Origin: Clitoria ternatea
Taxonomy: Eukaryota; Streptophyta; Magnoliopsida; Fabales; Fabaceae
DNA: 64,000 nucleotides
NCBI GenBank assembly: GCA_037962975.1
Contig: CM075674.1
Location: 86,816,501 to 86,880,500 of the forward strand
Reading direction: 5' to 3'
Of the stretch, positions 11,681 through 23,040 are shown piece by piece. How positions within the stretch are numbered: position 1 is the stretch's first letter; each line of letters opens with the position of its first letter. Made by a program: the position numbers and the translations under genes. A model generated the notes under the pieces. It was not told the DNA's origin and searched no databases. It saw nothing but the letters and a program-made list of their open reading frames with translations.

Positions 11681-13309
11681 TTTGTTTAAGAGTTCGCGTC
11701 TCATATGTCAAGCCGTTTTGCCTGGACAACATCAATTCAATGAGCTTCTTTGAGAATTTGGATTTTTCTTTTTCCTGATGGTTAGTATAGTTCTTCACGT
11801 ATCATTAGCTGTATCATAGGTTAACTGATTCCCTTCTTTTCTTTACATTTGCATGCAGTAGCCAGTAGTTGCTGATTGCGGTGTGCTTCACATGCTACGG
11901 AGAATTCTAATTATGCAATTTCGTCACTGGCAATTTTTTTCTGAAGAAGTTTATGCGATATATAGCCAGATTCTTATTGTCATAAATCATACAGTTGTGT
12001 ATCTTTAGTTGTCTATACTTCATCAAGCATGTTTAACTGTATCTTTAGTTATAGCTAATCAGAAATAGTGAGATAGTGCTCCATATGGCATGTTTGTCGC
12101 GCGGAATTAATTCCTAGCCCCGTGTATGTAAAATACTTTGTTGGTTGACATTGATGTAAAATACTAAAGCAAACGTATTGAACTAATTGTATGATTTGTT
12201 GTTTGCCACAAATAAACTGACACTTCCACAACACTGCTGTCACAATAGTATGTATTTGGCAAATGGATTCAAGTTCAAGAGGATTCACCACTACACAGTG
12301 ATATGACAAGCATATTTATTTAATATATACCGTAAGTTTTTTCTCTTTTCCCTAAAACTCAATGGAGCTGGAAAGTGAAAGAGATGGACGGGGAGTGTTG
12401 AGCGGAAACTGAATGCGTTCTCTCGCCTAAAGTCTCCGTAGCTATGTGAAGAAAAGGTTTTAAACTTTTTAAGAAGGGTAAGTTCTATTTTCTTTACCTA
12501 AATTTCTCTTTTCAGACGATGAAATTTACTTTGTTCTTCTCGTTTTTATCTGTTTAGGTACATTCTTTACAACTTCTACCGAAACGAACAGCGTTTGAAT
12601 TAACCATTTGCTTATTGGGAATAGGATCCTTTTAACAATCCAAGCAGCTGTAAACTATTATTTGGGACGAATCAAGTGCATGTTTTAGAACTTTTAAACT
12701 ATTATTTGGATAAAAGTGTTGTTGGACATGCGACCAAGAAATATTACGTAACAGGGAAAAGTATGATATCATTACGTCCTTGTAGAACAGGTTCTGACTA
12801 TGATTATTTTTCATTGGAATAATTTTCATTAGCCTAAATTTGAAATTTAGTTCCAAGGTTGTGCATCAATCGTCTCGGGATATCAAATTCCCGAAGTTGC
12901 ATGAGGAGTTGTGATCAAAAGAGAGGAATTAATACGTTGTTGATGAATTTATGTATTGTCGTATAAGAATGTCTTTTACTAGTGAAAATATTAATACAAG
13001 TCTTTAACACTTGGTTTTGATGATGTTTGAACTTTAAGCTAATTGTTCACACACGGTATAATAAAGATTGCTCAAAAACCCTAGAAAATTTTCATAGGGA
13101 TTAGTTTTTTTATCTCTCTATAATGTGTCACTTGAATTACAATATGAGTCTATAGACTGTATTTATACAATAGTGAAGTAAAGGGGGAAGGGAGAATCCA
13201 GGCCCAAGTCTAGACATCTAGTGGGATAATGAAGAGTTGTTATCTGTTAAAGTAAAGGGATGAGAGGGTACCGTGGGGCCCTCTGTGACCCAGGAGGGAA
13301 CACCAATGA
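11681..13309. other. 3' UTR and intergenic sequence
   Basis: Directly follows the stop of the J-domain gene. An AATAAA at 12211-12216 is one possible polyadenylation signal, but the site cannot be fixed. The rest shows no open frame with recognisable protein similarity and no RNA gene I can identify. Confidence 0.5.
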
Positions 13310-14566
13310 AATTCATCACAAATTTATTATATTGCTAGAATTGTTTTATTCCATACCACATCATTATATAAGACATTGTATATGTATAATTATATAAGTG
13401 TATATTTTCAATTTTCATTATCTTAATATTTAATAATATTAATTAGCTTCACATTAATTTTTTAATTTTTTTTAATTTTATAGTATGAAATAAAATTCTT
13501 TAAAAATTATACTATTTTTCTTTTGTTTCTTGACGTTGTCTCACATTTGTAAATCAAACATGTGATGAGTTTCTTATATTGATAAAGTTGTTTTATCTCA
13601 TTCTGTTATACTATGATATTATACATGTACAATTATATGATTGTATATTTTCAATTTTTATTATCTTAATTATTTGATAATATTAATTAGCTTCACATTA
13701 ACTTTTTAACTTTTTTAAATTTTAGAGTGTGAAATAAAATTCTTTAAAAAGTATGCTATTTTTTTTCTTGACACTTGTCTCACATTTGGTAATCAAGTTT
13801 GTCACAAGTTTCTTGTATTAATAGAAACGTATTATCAAATACCATTATACCAAGACATTGTATACGTATTTTCAACTTTCATTATCTTAACTATTTGATA
13901 ATATCAATTAACCTCACTTTAACTTTTTATACTTTTTTTAAATTTTAGAATGTGAAATAAAATTCTTTAAGAAAACTATGTTAACTTTTTTTTGTTTGTT
14001 GACACTAGTCTCACATTTAGTAATCAAATCTATCACAAGTTTCTTGTATTGATAGAATTGCCTTATCCCATACCTTTATATCAAGACGTTGTATACATAC
14101 AATTATATGAGTTTGTATTTTCAATTTTCATTATCTTAATTATGATAATATCAATTGGCTTCACTTTAACCTTTTTATTAGTGTGAAAAAAATTGTTTAA
14201 AAAACCATGTTATTTTTTTTTGCTTCTTGACATTTGTTCCACATTCGGTAATCAAATTTGTTATGAATTTCTTGTATTAATAGAATTGTCATATCTTATA
14301 TCGTTATACCAAGACATTATACATGTACAATTATATAAGTGTACATTTTCAATTTTCATTAACTTAATCATTTGATAATATCAATTAGCTTCACATTAAC
14401 ATTTTTTATTTTTTTTTTAAATTTTAGTTTGAAATAAAATTCTTTAAAAAATAATGCTAACTTTTTTTGTTTATTGACACTTGTCTCACATTTGGTAATC
14501 AAATTCATCATGAGTTTCTTGTATTGATAGAATTGTGTTATCTCGTACTGTAATACTAACACAATG
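13310..14566. repeat. AT-rich tandem array, unit about 235 bp, about five copies
   Basis: The phrase GAAATAAAATTCTTTAAA recurs at about 13489, 13731, 13955, 14185 (degenerate) and 14431, giving spacings of 242, 224, 230 and 246 bp. Each unit also holds CACATTTGGTAATCAA, TTTCTTGTATTGATAGAATTG and ATTTTCAATTTTCATTATCT. Units differ by substitutions and small indels. The array is cut by gypsy element 1: after its right end (24795) the sequence resumes as the next part of the unit (TATATGTATAAGTG). Confidence 0.85.
14562..14566. repeat. Target-site duplication CAATG (left)
   Basis: Identical to 24790-24794 at the other end of gypsy element 1. It shows the element is an intact single insertion with both original ends. 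Confidence 0.9.
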
Positions 14567-14924
14567 TGTGACGTCCAACGTCATTTTACCTTTATTTATA
14601 TCCGTTTAATTATTTTTCACAATAAATTTTTCATGTTTAATGATAATTAATTAGGTCCTAATGTAAAATAACATTTATTTTTCTTATGCATACTCAAAAT
14701 AATAAATAATAGTAAATAAATTAAATAATAAAATGGAATTAATTAAAATAAGGGGAAGAAGAAAATAAAGTCAGGGGTCACTCGCTTGAGCGAGACCCTG
14801 ATTCGCTTAAGCGAAACCAGTGAAGGTCGCCTAGGCGAGTTCCTACTCACTTGAGCGAGTTCTACATTTTAAACCTGATCGAAATACGAGACTTGCAAGG
14901 AAAATTCACTAACAATTCAATCTT

Positions 14925-15385
14925 TTACTCGGAAATGGTCCTCTCGGTCATATCTTACTCGGGAACATCTTAATCCTCCTTCACTCGGAAGGGGTTCTCT
15001 CGGCCATACCTCACTCGGAAACATTCTAACCTTCCTTCACTTGGAAGGGGTTCTCTCGGTCATGCTTCACTCGGAAACATCTTAACCCTCCTTCAATCGG
15101 AAGGGGTTCTCTCGGTCATGCCTCACTCAGAAACATCTTAACCTTCCTTCACTCGAAAGGGGTTCTCTCGGCCATACCTCACTCGAAAACATTCTAACCT
15201 TCCTTCACTCGAAAGGGGTTCTCTTGGTCATACCTCACTCAGAAACATTCTAACCTTCACATAGAAGTGGTTCTCTCAGTCATACCTCACTCGGAAACAT
15301 CTTAACCTTCCTTCACTCGGAAGGGGTTCTCTCGGTCATACCTCAGTCGGAAACATTCTAACCTTTCTTCACTCGGAAGGGGGCG
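14925..15385. repeat. Minisatellite in LTR, unit about 57 bp
   Basis: About eight imperfect copies of a unit containing CTTCACTCGGAAGGGGTTCT and CTCACTCGGAAACATCTTAA. The partner array in the other LTR is 22285-22795, with a different copy arrangement. Confidence 0.85.
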
Positions 15386-15579
15386 AGGGATACTCGCTTG
15401 AGCGAAATAGGCACAGAATCAATTCCCCCAGCCCTCGCTCGGACGAGACTGAATCCGCTAGGGCGAGATTCGTCCAGTAATCCACTATACTGCAGCAGAC
15501 ATAATTCATTCATGACCCACAATTATCTACAAAACCTGCCCATATCAATTTATCATTTACATCTACTATTGGCTCCGTG

Positions 15580-15582
<3 letters not shown>

Positions 15583-15612
<30 letters not shown>
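15583..15612. repeat. TA microsatellite in left LTR
   Basis: About 15 TA units here, against about 24 at the equivalent place in the right LTR (22991-23038). The copies have diverged in length since insertion. Confidence 0.9.
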
Positions 15613-15614
<2 letters not shown>

Positions 15615-17371
15615 AACTCATGAAATTCAACACCGATCACATTAGCATCACCACCATACCACTTCAGCAACTTGAATTCATATCCACATTAATCAAAATA
15701 CCAATTCTAGATTAGTTCAACACACACAAGCAACATATTATGGCATCACATACACAGAAAACTCATTTTATAATTCCTCGGTCCCTTGGCATCAATCCTC
15801 CGTTTGGCGCACCTCCGGGGCTCCGACCTTTTCCCTGTCACTGGTTACTAAATTAAAAGAAAACCACAGCAAGGGTGAGTGTTTGGCATCATAATTAATC
15901 TAGAACAGAAATTAAATAACCAAATGCATGTGTATAAACTCCATCCGAATGCTTTATTCTTAAATTGCAAATCACAATCAGCAAATATAATTGAGTACAT
16001 ACACATCATCACACAATACTAATAATTCCATCAATTATCACCACTGACTCTCAAACAAAATCGACGCCTAGTATCCGGATACTAAAGGATCGGCCTTCAG
16101 CTGGGGGTCCTACTTGACACCCCGTGAACCCTGCTTGGTTCACCGAGTCCTGCTTGACTCTCCACCTCAACCACTGGGTCTTACTTGACCACTGGGTAGC
16201 TCAACTGGGCACAAAAACCACGGGAGCTAGAAACGAGGGGCTATACATACCGTCGGCCGTCCCACACCACGCAATCATACAAATATAATTCACATTCCTC
16301 ATATCATATCACAAGTGGCCATCAACAACAGCACATACTCATCAAATGGGTGACCTACTTGTCAAGCCCGCCATCACATTGCCACTATACACTTCGATTT
16401 ATCACAACGTCAAGTATTTTAATCTCATGATCATTGTAAGCCATACATAATCCTATACCGATTGATGTCCATATTCATACATACATACATATGCAACTAT
16501 CATCCAGTAATATTTCTTACCATTTTCATAATTGGTTCGACGACCCGGACCTAAAATATGTACCTATTCTAATTAATTACAACCCGAACACCCCCTTACC
16601 CCGATTCCAAGCTTCGATGATTTGTTCTTGATGCCGATTGCGTCCTCTAAGTGCTGGGTTCAAGGTTCTACCTCCGAATCCAACACCCGCTTCGTCACTC
16701 GGTCCTCTGACGTTCGTTTCGCTACCTACGGAGGTCGAAATACAAAACCCATAAATGTGATATTACCCTCATTGTTTCAAATACCATTTTTTAAGCTCCC
16801 ATGCACTGGAGGAATGGAAAATGGAAGTTTCCCCCACCATGCATGGCCATTCGGTTAGGGAGTGAAAATGAAAAGGAGAAAGATAGCTCAATTTAAAGGG
16901 TCCATTATACTCACCTCGAAGCCACGATCTCAAAAACATAGTTATTTTGAAGTTTCGACGCGAAATAGGTCTTCCTTTGGAGCATGCAAGTCCACGGCAA
17001 TGGTGAGGAGAAGAAGAAGAAGAAGTGGACTCGCGTGAAATGAGGAAGGAGAAGGAAAACAAAGTTAAATTTTAAGGTCCAGGGGCAAAATAGTTATTTC
17101 CCCATTTCTTTTATATTTTCTTTGAAAGTTTTAATGAAACTTTTACCTTTTACCTCCATTGGTAACTTTTAATTTACCTCCTTCTAATTTCACCTCATTT
17201 AACCCTTTTGTAATTAATCAATCAAATAAATTTATTTATTTCCACAATAGTTAATTATTTATAATTGCCTTTATTTTAATAATAATTCATAAAAATATCA
17301 AATAAATCTCTAAAACAATTATTATTATTTTTCGCTAATCATAATTTTACTAAAATATTAGGGATGTTACA

Positions 17372-17386
17372 TCCACCCCCTAAAAA
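17372..17386 (-). other. Polypurine tract of gypsy element 1
   Basis: Reads TTTTAGGGGGTGGA on minus, immediately before the 3' LTR. This is the expected primer for plus-strand DNA synthesis. Gypsy element 2 has the very similar TTTTTAGGGGGAGTGGA at the same place. Confidence 0.8.
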
Positions 17387-17414
17387 GGGATTTCGTCCCC
17401 GAAATCAACGTACC

Positions 17415-20400
17415 TTATTGAAAAAGATCGGGGTACAACCGCCTTATGCCTGATTTCAACTCCCACGTGTAGGTTATTCCATTTAAAATTTGCCACTTCA
17501 CCTTTACCAATGGTACTTCTTTGTTTCTTAACCGTTTAGTTTGGTATTCTTCAATACAGATAGGTGTAACTTCCACCGTCAGGTCCTCTTTTAATTTGAT
17601 AGAATCTTCCGGCACAATCATGGAATCACAAGGAATGTACGCTCAAAGTTGTGACATATGAAATACATTGTGGATATTAGTTAACGATTGGGGAAGATCT
17701 AATAGGTAAGCAACATCACCAATCCTCTCCAAAATCTGATATGGCCCAATGTATCTCGGGTTAAGCTTATGACTCTTCAGTATCCGACCTACACCTTTGG
17801 TAGGTGAAACCTTCAGAAATACCCAATCTCCCACCTGAAACTCAAGTGGTCTATGACGATTATCATAGTAACTTTTCTGTCGATCTTGGGCAATCTTAAT
17901 TTTCTTACGAATCAAGGCAACCTGTTCATTCATGTCCTGGATTAATTCAGGTCCCAAATGAATGGCATCACTATTTTCATTCCAATACAAAGGTGTACGA
18001 CACCTTCTACCATATAGAGCTTCATATGGAGCCATACCAATGCTGTTGTGGTAACTGTTGTTATACGCAAACTCCACCAATGGCAAGTATCTTTCCCATG
18101 AACCGCCTTGCTCCAATACACAGGCTCTAAGCATATCCTCTAAAGTCTGAATTGTACGCTCAGACTGACCATCAGTCTGAGGATGATAAGCTGAACTCAA
18201 TCTTAGTTCAGTACCCAATTCCTGTTGTAGACTTCCCCAAAATCTGGAAGTAAATCGAGGATCACGATCTGAAATAATACTTGAAGGCACACCATGCAAT
18301 CTTACAATCTTTGAAATGTACAATCTAGCCAATCGGTCCAATGACCATTTCATGTTCATAGCCAAGAAGTGAGCACTCTTGGTCAATCTGTCCACAATTA
18401 CCCAGATTGCATTACATCCAGAACGAGTGCGAGGTAACCCGGATACAAAATCCATCATGATACTCTCCCACTTCCAAATCAGAATCTCAGGTGGTTGGAG
18501 CAATCCAGGGGGTCTCTGGTGTTCAACCTTACATTTCTGACATATCACACAAGACTTCACATATTCAGTTATTGCCTTCTTCATTCCTGGCCACCAGAAT
18601 TCTTTCTTCAAATCGTAGTGCATCTTGGTAACACCGGGATGAATGCTTAAAGAATCCTATGTGCTTCAGCTAACATGGCTTGCCTGAAATCACCTTTTGC
18701 AGGCACCACAACTCGGTCTCAGAACCTCCAAATTCCATCGTTACCTTTGGTTAATTCTATATCTTTACCTCTTGCTTGAGTGTCAAGCAGTTCCAACAAC
18801 TCTTCATCGTCCTTTTGGGCCACAACTAAAGATTCCAGAAATTCATTGGAGATCTTCAGTATCCCAACTATCATTTGATTTGGAGCGTTCATAACAACCC
18901 CAATGTTCATATCACGAAAGCTTTCCAACAATTCTTGCTCTTTGCCCAACAAGAAAGCTGCATGTAATACTTTTCTACTCAGAGCATCGGCAACAACATT
19001 TGCTTTACCAGGATGGTACCTTAAATCAAAATCATAATCCTTTAGGTACTCTACCCATCTCCTTTGTCTCATGTTTAGTTCCTTCTGATCAAATAAGTAT
19101 TTCAAGCTCTTGTGGTCACTAAATACCACGAAGCGAGACCCATATAAATAATGGCGCCAGATCTTTAATGCAAATACTACTGCCGCAAGTTCAAGGTCAT
19201 GAGTAGGGTAATTCTGTTCATGTGGTCTCAATTGCCTTGAGGCATAGGCGATCACCCGGTCATCCTACATCAGCACACATCCCAAACCAAACTTAGATGC
19301 ATCACAATACACCACAAATTCTTTCGTCACATCTGGTAGTACAAGTACAGGTGCAGTAGTCAAACACCGCTTAAGAGTTTGGAAACTCAATTCACACTTG
19401 TCTGACCATACAAATGGATTCTTCTTTCTCGTCAATCGAGTCAAAGGAAGCGCAATATGAGAAAATCCTTCAATAAAGCGACGATAATACCCAGCCAATC
19501 CAAGGAAACTCCTAATTTCAGTCACCGATTTAGGCCTTTCCCAAGCCATAACTGCTTCAATCTTGGATGAATCAACAGATACGCCATCTCAGGAAATCAC
19601 ATGTCCCAAGAATTGTACACTTCCTTCCCAGAAATCACATTTAGATAACTTAGCATACAACCTTTTCTCACATAATATCTGCAGAACAACTTGAAGATGT
19701 TGTGCATGCTCCTCAATCGACTTCGAATACACTAATATATCATGGATGAACACCACCACAAATTGATCCAAGTATGGTTAAAAGATCCGGTTCATGTAAT
19801 CCATAAAGATAGCAGGAGCATTTGTTACTCCAAAGGGCATTACAACATACTCAAAGTGTCCATACCGAGTTCGGAACGCCGTCTTTGGAATATCTTCCGA
19901 CTTCACTCTTATTTGGTGATATCCCGACCTCAAGTCAATCTTGGAAAATACTACAGCGCCTCGCAACTGATCCAACAAGTCATCGATTCATGGCAAAGGA
20001 TATTTATTCTTAACCGTCAACTTATTCAACTGTCGATAGTCGATACACATCCGCATACTACCATCCTTCTTTTTCACTAATAATACCGGAGCGCCCCAAG
20101 GTGAAGCACTCGGTCAGATAAACCCCTTCTCTAACATCTTATTCACTTGCTTTTTCACTTCAGTCAATTCCACAGAAGGCATTCTATAAGGCGTACGGGA
20201 CACAGGTTCGGCCTCGGGAATCAAATCAATGGTGAAATCAATCTCCCGATTGGGAGGCAACTCTAAAATTTCTTCCGGAAATACATCAGGGAAATCACAC
20301 ACCACCAGAATATCACTAGGCATAAGATTATATCGTCTTTTCGAAGTAAATAGAATAACATAAGTTATGGAGAAAGGTACGATCTTTAACTTGCATTGAC

Positions 20401-20831
20401 AATTCCCCACACATAGTGGTTGCACGGAAAGTGGAGCCAGTAAGAGTGGAGACACTAAGAGCATTCTCCATTAACACCACCGGCAAACCAAGCCGTCATA
20501 CACAACTCTCAGAGATAAAAGAATGGGTCGCGCCAGAATCATAAATTACATTTACCAGATAGCCATGAATAATACACTTACCCTACACCAAGTTGTCAGT
20601 CCTTGCAACTTCAGAAGCATCAAAGGAAAATACTCGCCCAGCCATAACATTTTGAGCACCACTGGATTGAGCATCAGACCTCCCCGAGTGTTGGCCTCCA
20701 CGACCACCACCGTTTCTACCTCCCCTCTGAATATTAGCACCATGAGTCACAGAAGCATTGGCTCGGTTACCGTGTCCACTCGGTTGCTGCCTCTGTGGGC
20801 AATCAGGCCTAAGGTGCCCCGGTTATCCACA
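17415..20831 (-). pseudogene. gypsy element 1 pol: protease, RT, RNase H, integrase, chromodomain-like tail
   Basis: On minus: protease motif DSGATHSF near 20530; RT from FPDVFPEEILELPPNREIDF (20300) through DLRSGYHQIRVKSEDIPKTA (19940) and the active site at 19742; RNase H with VVYCDASKFGLG, THDLELAAVVFALK, FSDHKSLKYLF and ADALSRK. Integrase follows in one intact 326-residue frame (18623-17643): the C-x2-C of the zinc site, catalytic D in MMDFVSGLP, D in ISDRDPRF, E in QSERTIQTLED, and GDWVFLKVSP. The tail LVKVKWQILNGITYTWELK (17621-17415) resembles the degenerate chromodomain of Tekay/Del elements. Stops lie at 20832, 20823, 20114, 19988, 19778, 19589, 19265, 18719 and 17643. The RT box reads FIHDI instead of FIDDI, losing a catalytic aspartate. 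Confidence 0.9.
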
Positions 20832-21671
20832 TTAGAAACAAACAATTTGACTAGCTGGACAATGTTTCACAATATGGCACTCCTGGCCACAATTATAGCA
20901 TGCACGACTACCCGAATAGCTACTAGAATGGGCAGTAGAACCACGACCAGAAGAGGAAGAAGACGTAGCGGAAGACTTACCGCCACGAAAGAACTGACCC
21001 ATTTTCTTAAAGCTGAATCCTCTTGCCTTCAACGGTCTCTTATCTTTTAGTTGAAATGTTCTTTGTAATTGTACTTCCTCAGTCAGCCTAGCCTTATTCA
21101 CCAAAGTAGGATAATCTCAAATCTCCATAGGCACAATCACACTGCGAAGTTCAATTCGTAATCCAGCTTCATACTTAGCATATTTACTACCTTCAGTTCC
21201 TTCCAAGGAGAAAGGGTGGTAGAAGTCACACAATTCATCAAACTTGGTAGTATATTCAGCCACTGACATTCTGCCTTGTTCTAATCTCAAAAACTCCATC
21301 TCTTTACGGATTTTGTAATTATCAGGAAAGTATTTGACAAGAAACCTTCTACGAAAATTCGCCCACACCAACAGTTCACTTGCTGCATTCATTTGCACCT
21401 TGGTCCTAGACCACCATATCCTAGCCTCGTCCTTCACCTGATAAGTTGCAAACTGCACTTTCTGCTCCTCCGAACACTCAAAATACTCAAAGGCTTGTTC
21501 AATTTCCCGTATCCAAACATGCGCTCCATTATAGTCATGCCCTCCTTTATAAGCAGGTGGATTCCTTTTTAGGAATTTGTCAAGAATGGGACCAGATTCG
21601 GTCCTACTCATCAATTGAGAAAATTTCGAGAAGAAGTCATCTCCTCCACCAGAACTAGCTTCCTCAGCCAT
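20832..21671 (-). pseudogene. gypsy element 1 gag with CCHC zinc knuckle
   Basis: Begins MAEEASSGGGDDFFSKFSQ and contains the retrotransposon gag helices (WIREIEQAFEYFECSEEQKV, DEARIWWSRTKVQ, NFRRRFLVKYFPDNY, MSVAEYTTKFDELCDFYHPF). It breaks at a TGA (21117-21119), continues in the same frame, and carries one zinc knuckle CYNCGQECHIVKHC (CX2CX4HX4C). A second knuckle present in element 2 is destroyed by stops at 20832-20834 and 20823-20825. Confidence 0.9.
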
Positions 21672-21916
21672 AAAGTAATTCTACAATAAACAAACACGTC
21701 ACCATTAATAACCAATGATCTACCAGGGAGTCGGATATTTACCTCATACACATATAAAATACAACACCGCTGGAGTGCCAGGGAATGATGCCAAGCTATT
21801 CTGTAAATAATACAAACAACCACAAGTACAAAGCAACAGAATGTAAAAAAAATAGTCCAGTATAGGACTCACACAAATTATTGGGTTCACCCATGTACCC
21901 GGCTCTAGAAAGAACC

Positions 21917-21928
21917 GCTCTGATACCA
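21917..21928 (-). other. Primer-binding site, initiator tRNA-Met type
   Basis: Minus strand reads TGGTATCAGAGC, two bases inside the 5' LTR. This is the usual plant sequence complementary to the 3' end of initiator methionine tRNA. Confidence 0.9.
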
Positions 21929-22284
21929 CCTGTGACATCCAACGTCATTTTACCTTTATTTATATACGTTTAATTATTTTTCACAATAAATTTTTCATGT
22001 TTAATGATAATTAATTAGGTCCTAATGTAAAATAACATTTATTTTTATTAAGCATTCTCAAAATAATAAACAATAGTAAATAAATTCAATAATAAAATGG
22101 AATTAATTAAAATAAGGGGAAGAAGAAAATGAAGTCAGGGGTCACTCGCTTGAGCGAGACCCTGATTCGCTTAAGCGAAACCAGTGAAGGTTGCCTAGGC
22201 GAGTTCCTACTCACTTGAGCGAGTTCTACATTTTAAACCTGATCGAAATACGAGACTTGCAAGGAAAATTCACTAACAATTCAA

Positions 22285-22795
22285 TCTTTTACTCGGAAAT
22301 GGTCCTCTCGGTCATATCTCACTCGGGAACAACTTAACCTTCCTTCACTCGGAAGGGGTTCTCTCGGTCATGCCTCACTCGAAAACATCTTAACCCTCCT
22401 TCACTCGGAAGGGGTTCTCTCGGTCATACCTCACTCGGAAACATTCTAACCTTCCTTCACTCGGAAGGGGTTCTCTCGGTCGGAAACATCTTAACCCTCC
22501 TTCACTTGGAAGGGGTTCTCTCGGTCATGCCTCACTCAGAAACATCTTAACCTCCCTTCACTCGGAAGGGGTTCTCTTGGCCATACCTTACTCGGAAACA
22601 TTCTAACCTTCCTTCACTTGAAAGGGGTTCTCTCGGCTATACCTCACTCAGAAACATTCTAACCTTCACTCAGAAGTGGTTCTCTCGGTCATGCCTCACT
22701 CGGAAACATCTTAACCTTCCTTCACTCGGAAGGGGTTCTCTCGGTCATACCTCAGTCGGAAACATTCTAACCTTCCTTCACTCGGAAGGGGGCGA
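22285..22795. repeat. Minisatellite in right LTR, unit about 57 bp
   Basis: Counterpart of 14925-15385. One unit is truncated around 22470, where TCTCTCGGTCGGAAACATC joins two half-units directly, so copy number and structure differ between the LTRs. Confidence 0.85.
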
Positions 22796-22988
22796 GGGAT
22801 ACTCGCTTGAGCGAAATAGGCACAGAATCAATTCCCCCGGCCCTCGCTCGGACGAGACTGAATCTGCTAGGGCAGATTTGTCCAGTAATCCACTATATTG
22901 CAGCAGACATAATTCATTCATGACCCATAATTATCTACAAAACCTGCCCATAGCAATTTATCATTTACATCTACTATTGGCTCCCTGC

Positions 22989-22990
<2 letters not shown>

Positions 22991-23038
<48 letters not shown>
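22991..23038. repeat. TA microsatellite in right LTR
   Basis: About 24 TA units, against about 15 in the left LTR. Confidence 0.9.

Positions 23039-23040
<2 letters not shown>

Larger units (their letters stand above)
14567..17371 (-). repeat. 3' LTR of gypsy element 1 (2805 bp)
   Basis: Begins TGTGACGTCCAACG and ends GGGATGTTACA on the plus strand. It matches the right LTR along its whole length with scattered differences. It contains short palindromes of the CGCTTGAGCG type (14780-14865 and 15385-15475), a 57-bp minisatellite, a TA microsatellite, and a block (16070-16260) shared with the LTRs of gypsy element 2. Confidence 0.95.

Noticed and set aside
12363..12480. Possible short upstream exon (ATGGAGCTGGAAAGTGAAAG...) followed by a GTAAGT-like donor at 12480
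   Set aside because: Only 16 codons before a stop and no downstream exon with recognisable protein; nothing to support a second gene.
14925..15385. CRISPR-like regularly spaced repeats
   Set aside because: Unit and 'spacer' are the same sequence in every copy and the array is inside an LTR. It is a minisatellite.
15398..15715. 105-codon open frame in the gypsy 1 LTR (and its partner at 22878-23141)
   Set aside because: Translated through a TA microsatellite (YIYIYI) inside an LTR; not a gene.
20523..21050. 175-codon plus-strand frame
   Set aside because: Antisense shadow of the gypsy 1 gag/protease region; low-complexity Thr/Arg composition follows from the Ser/Gly-rich gag linker.
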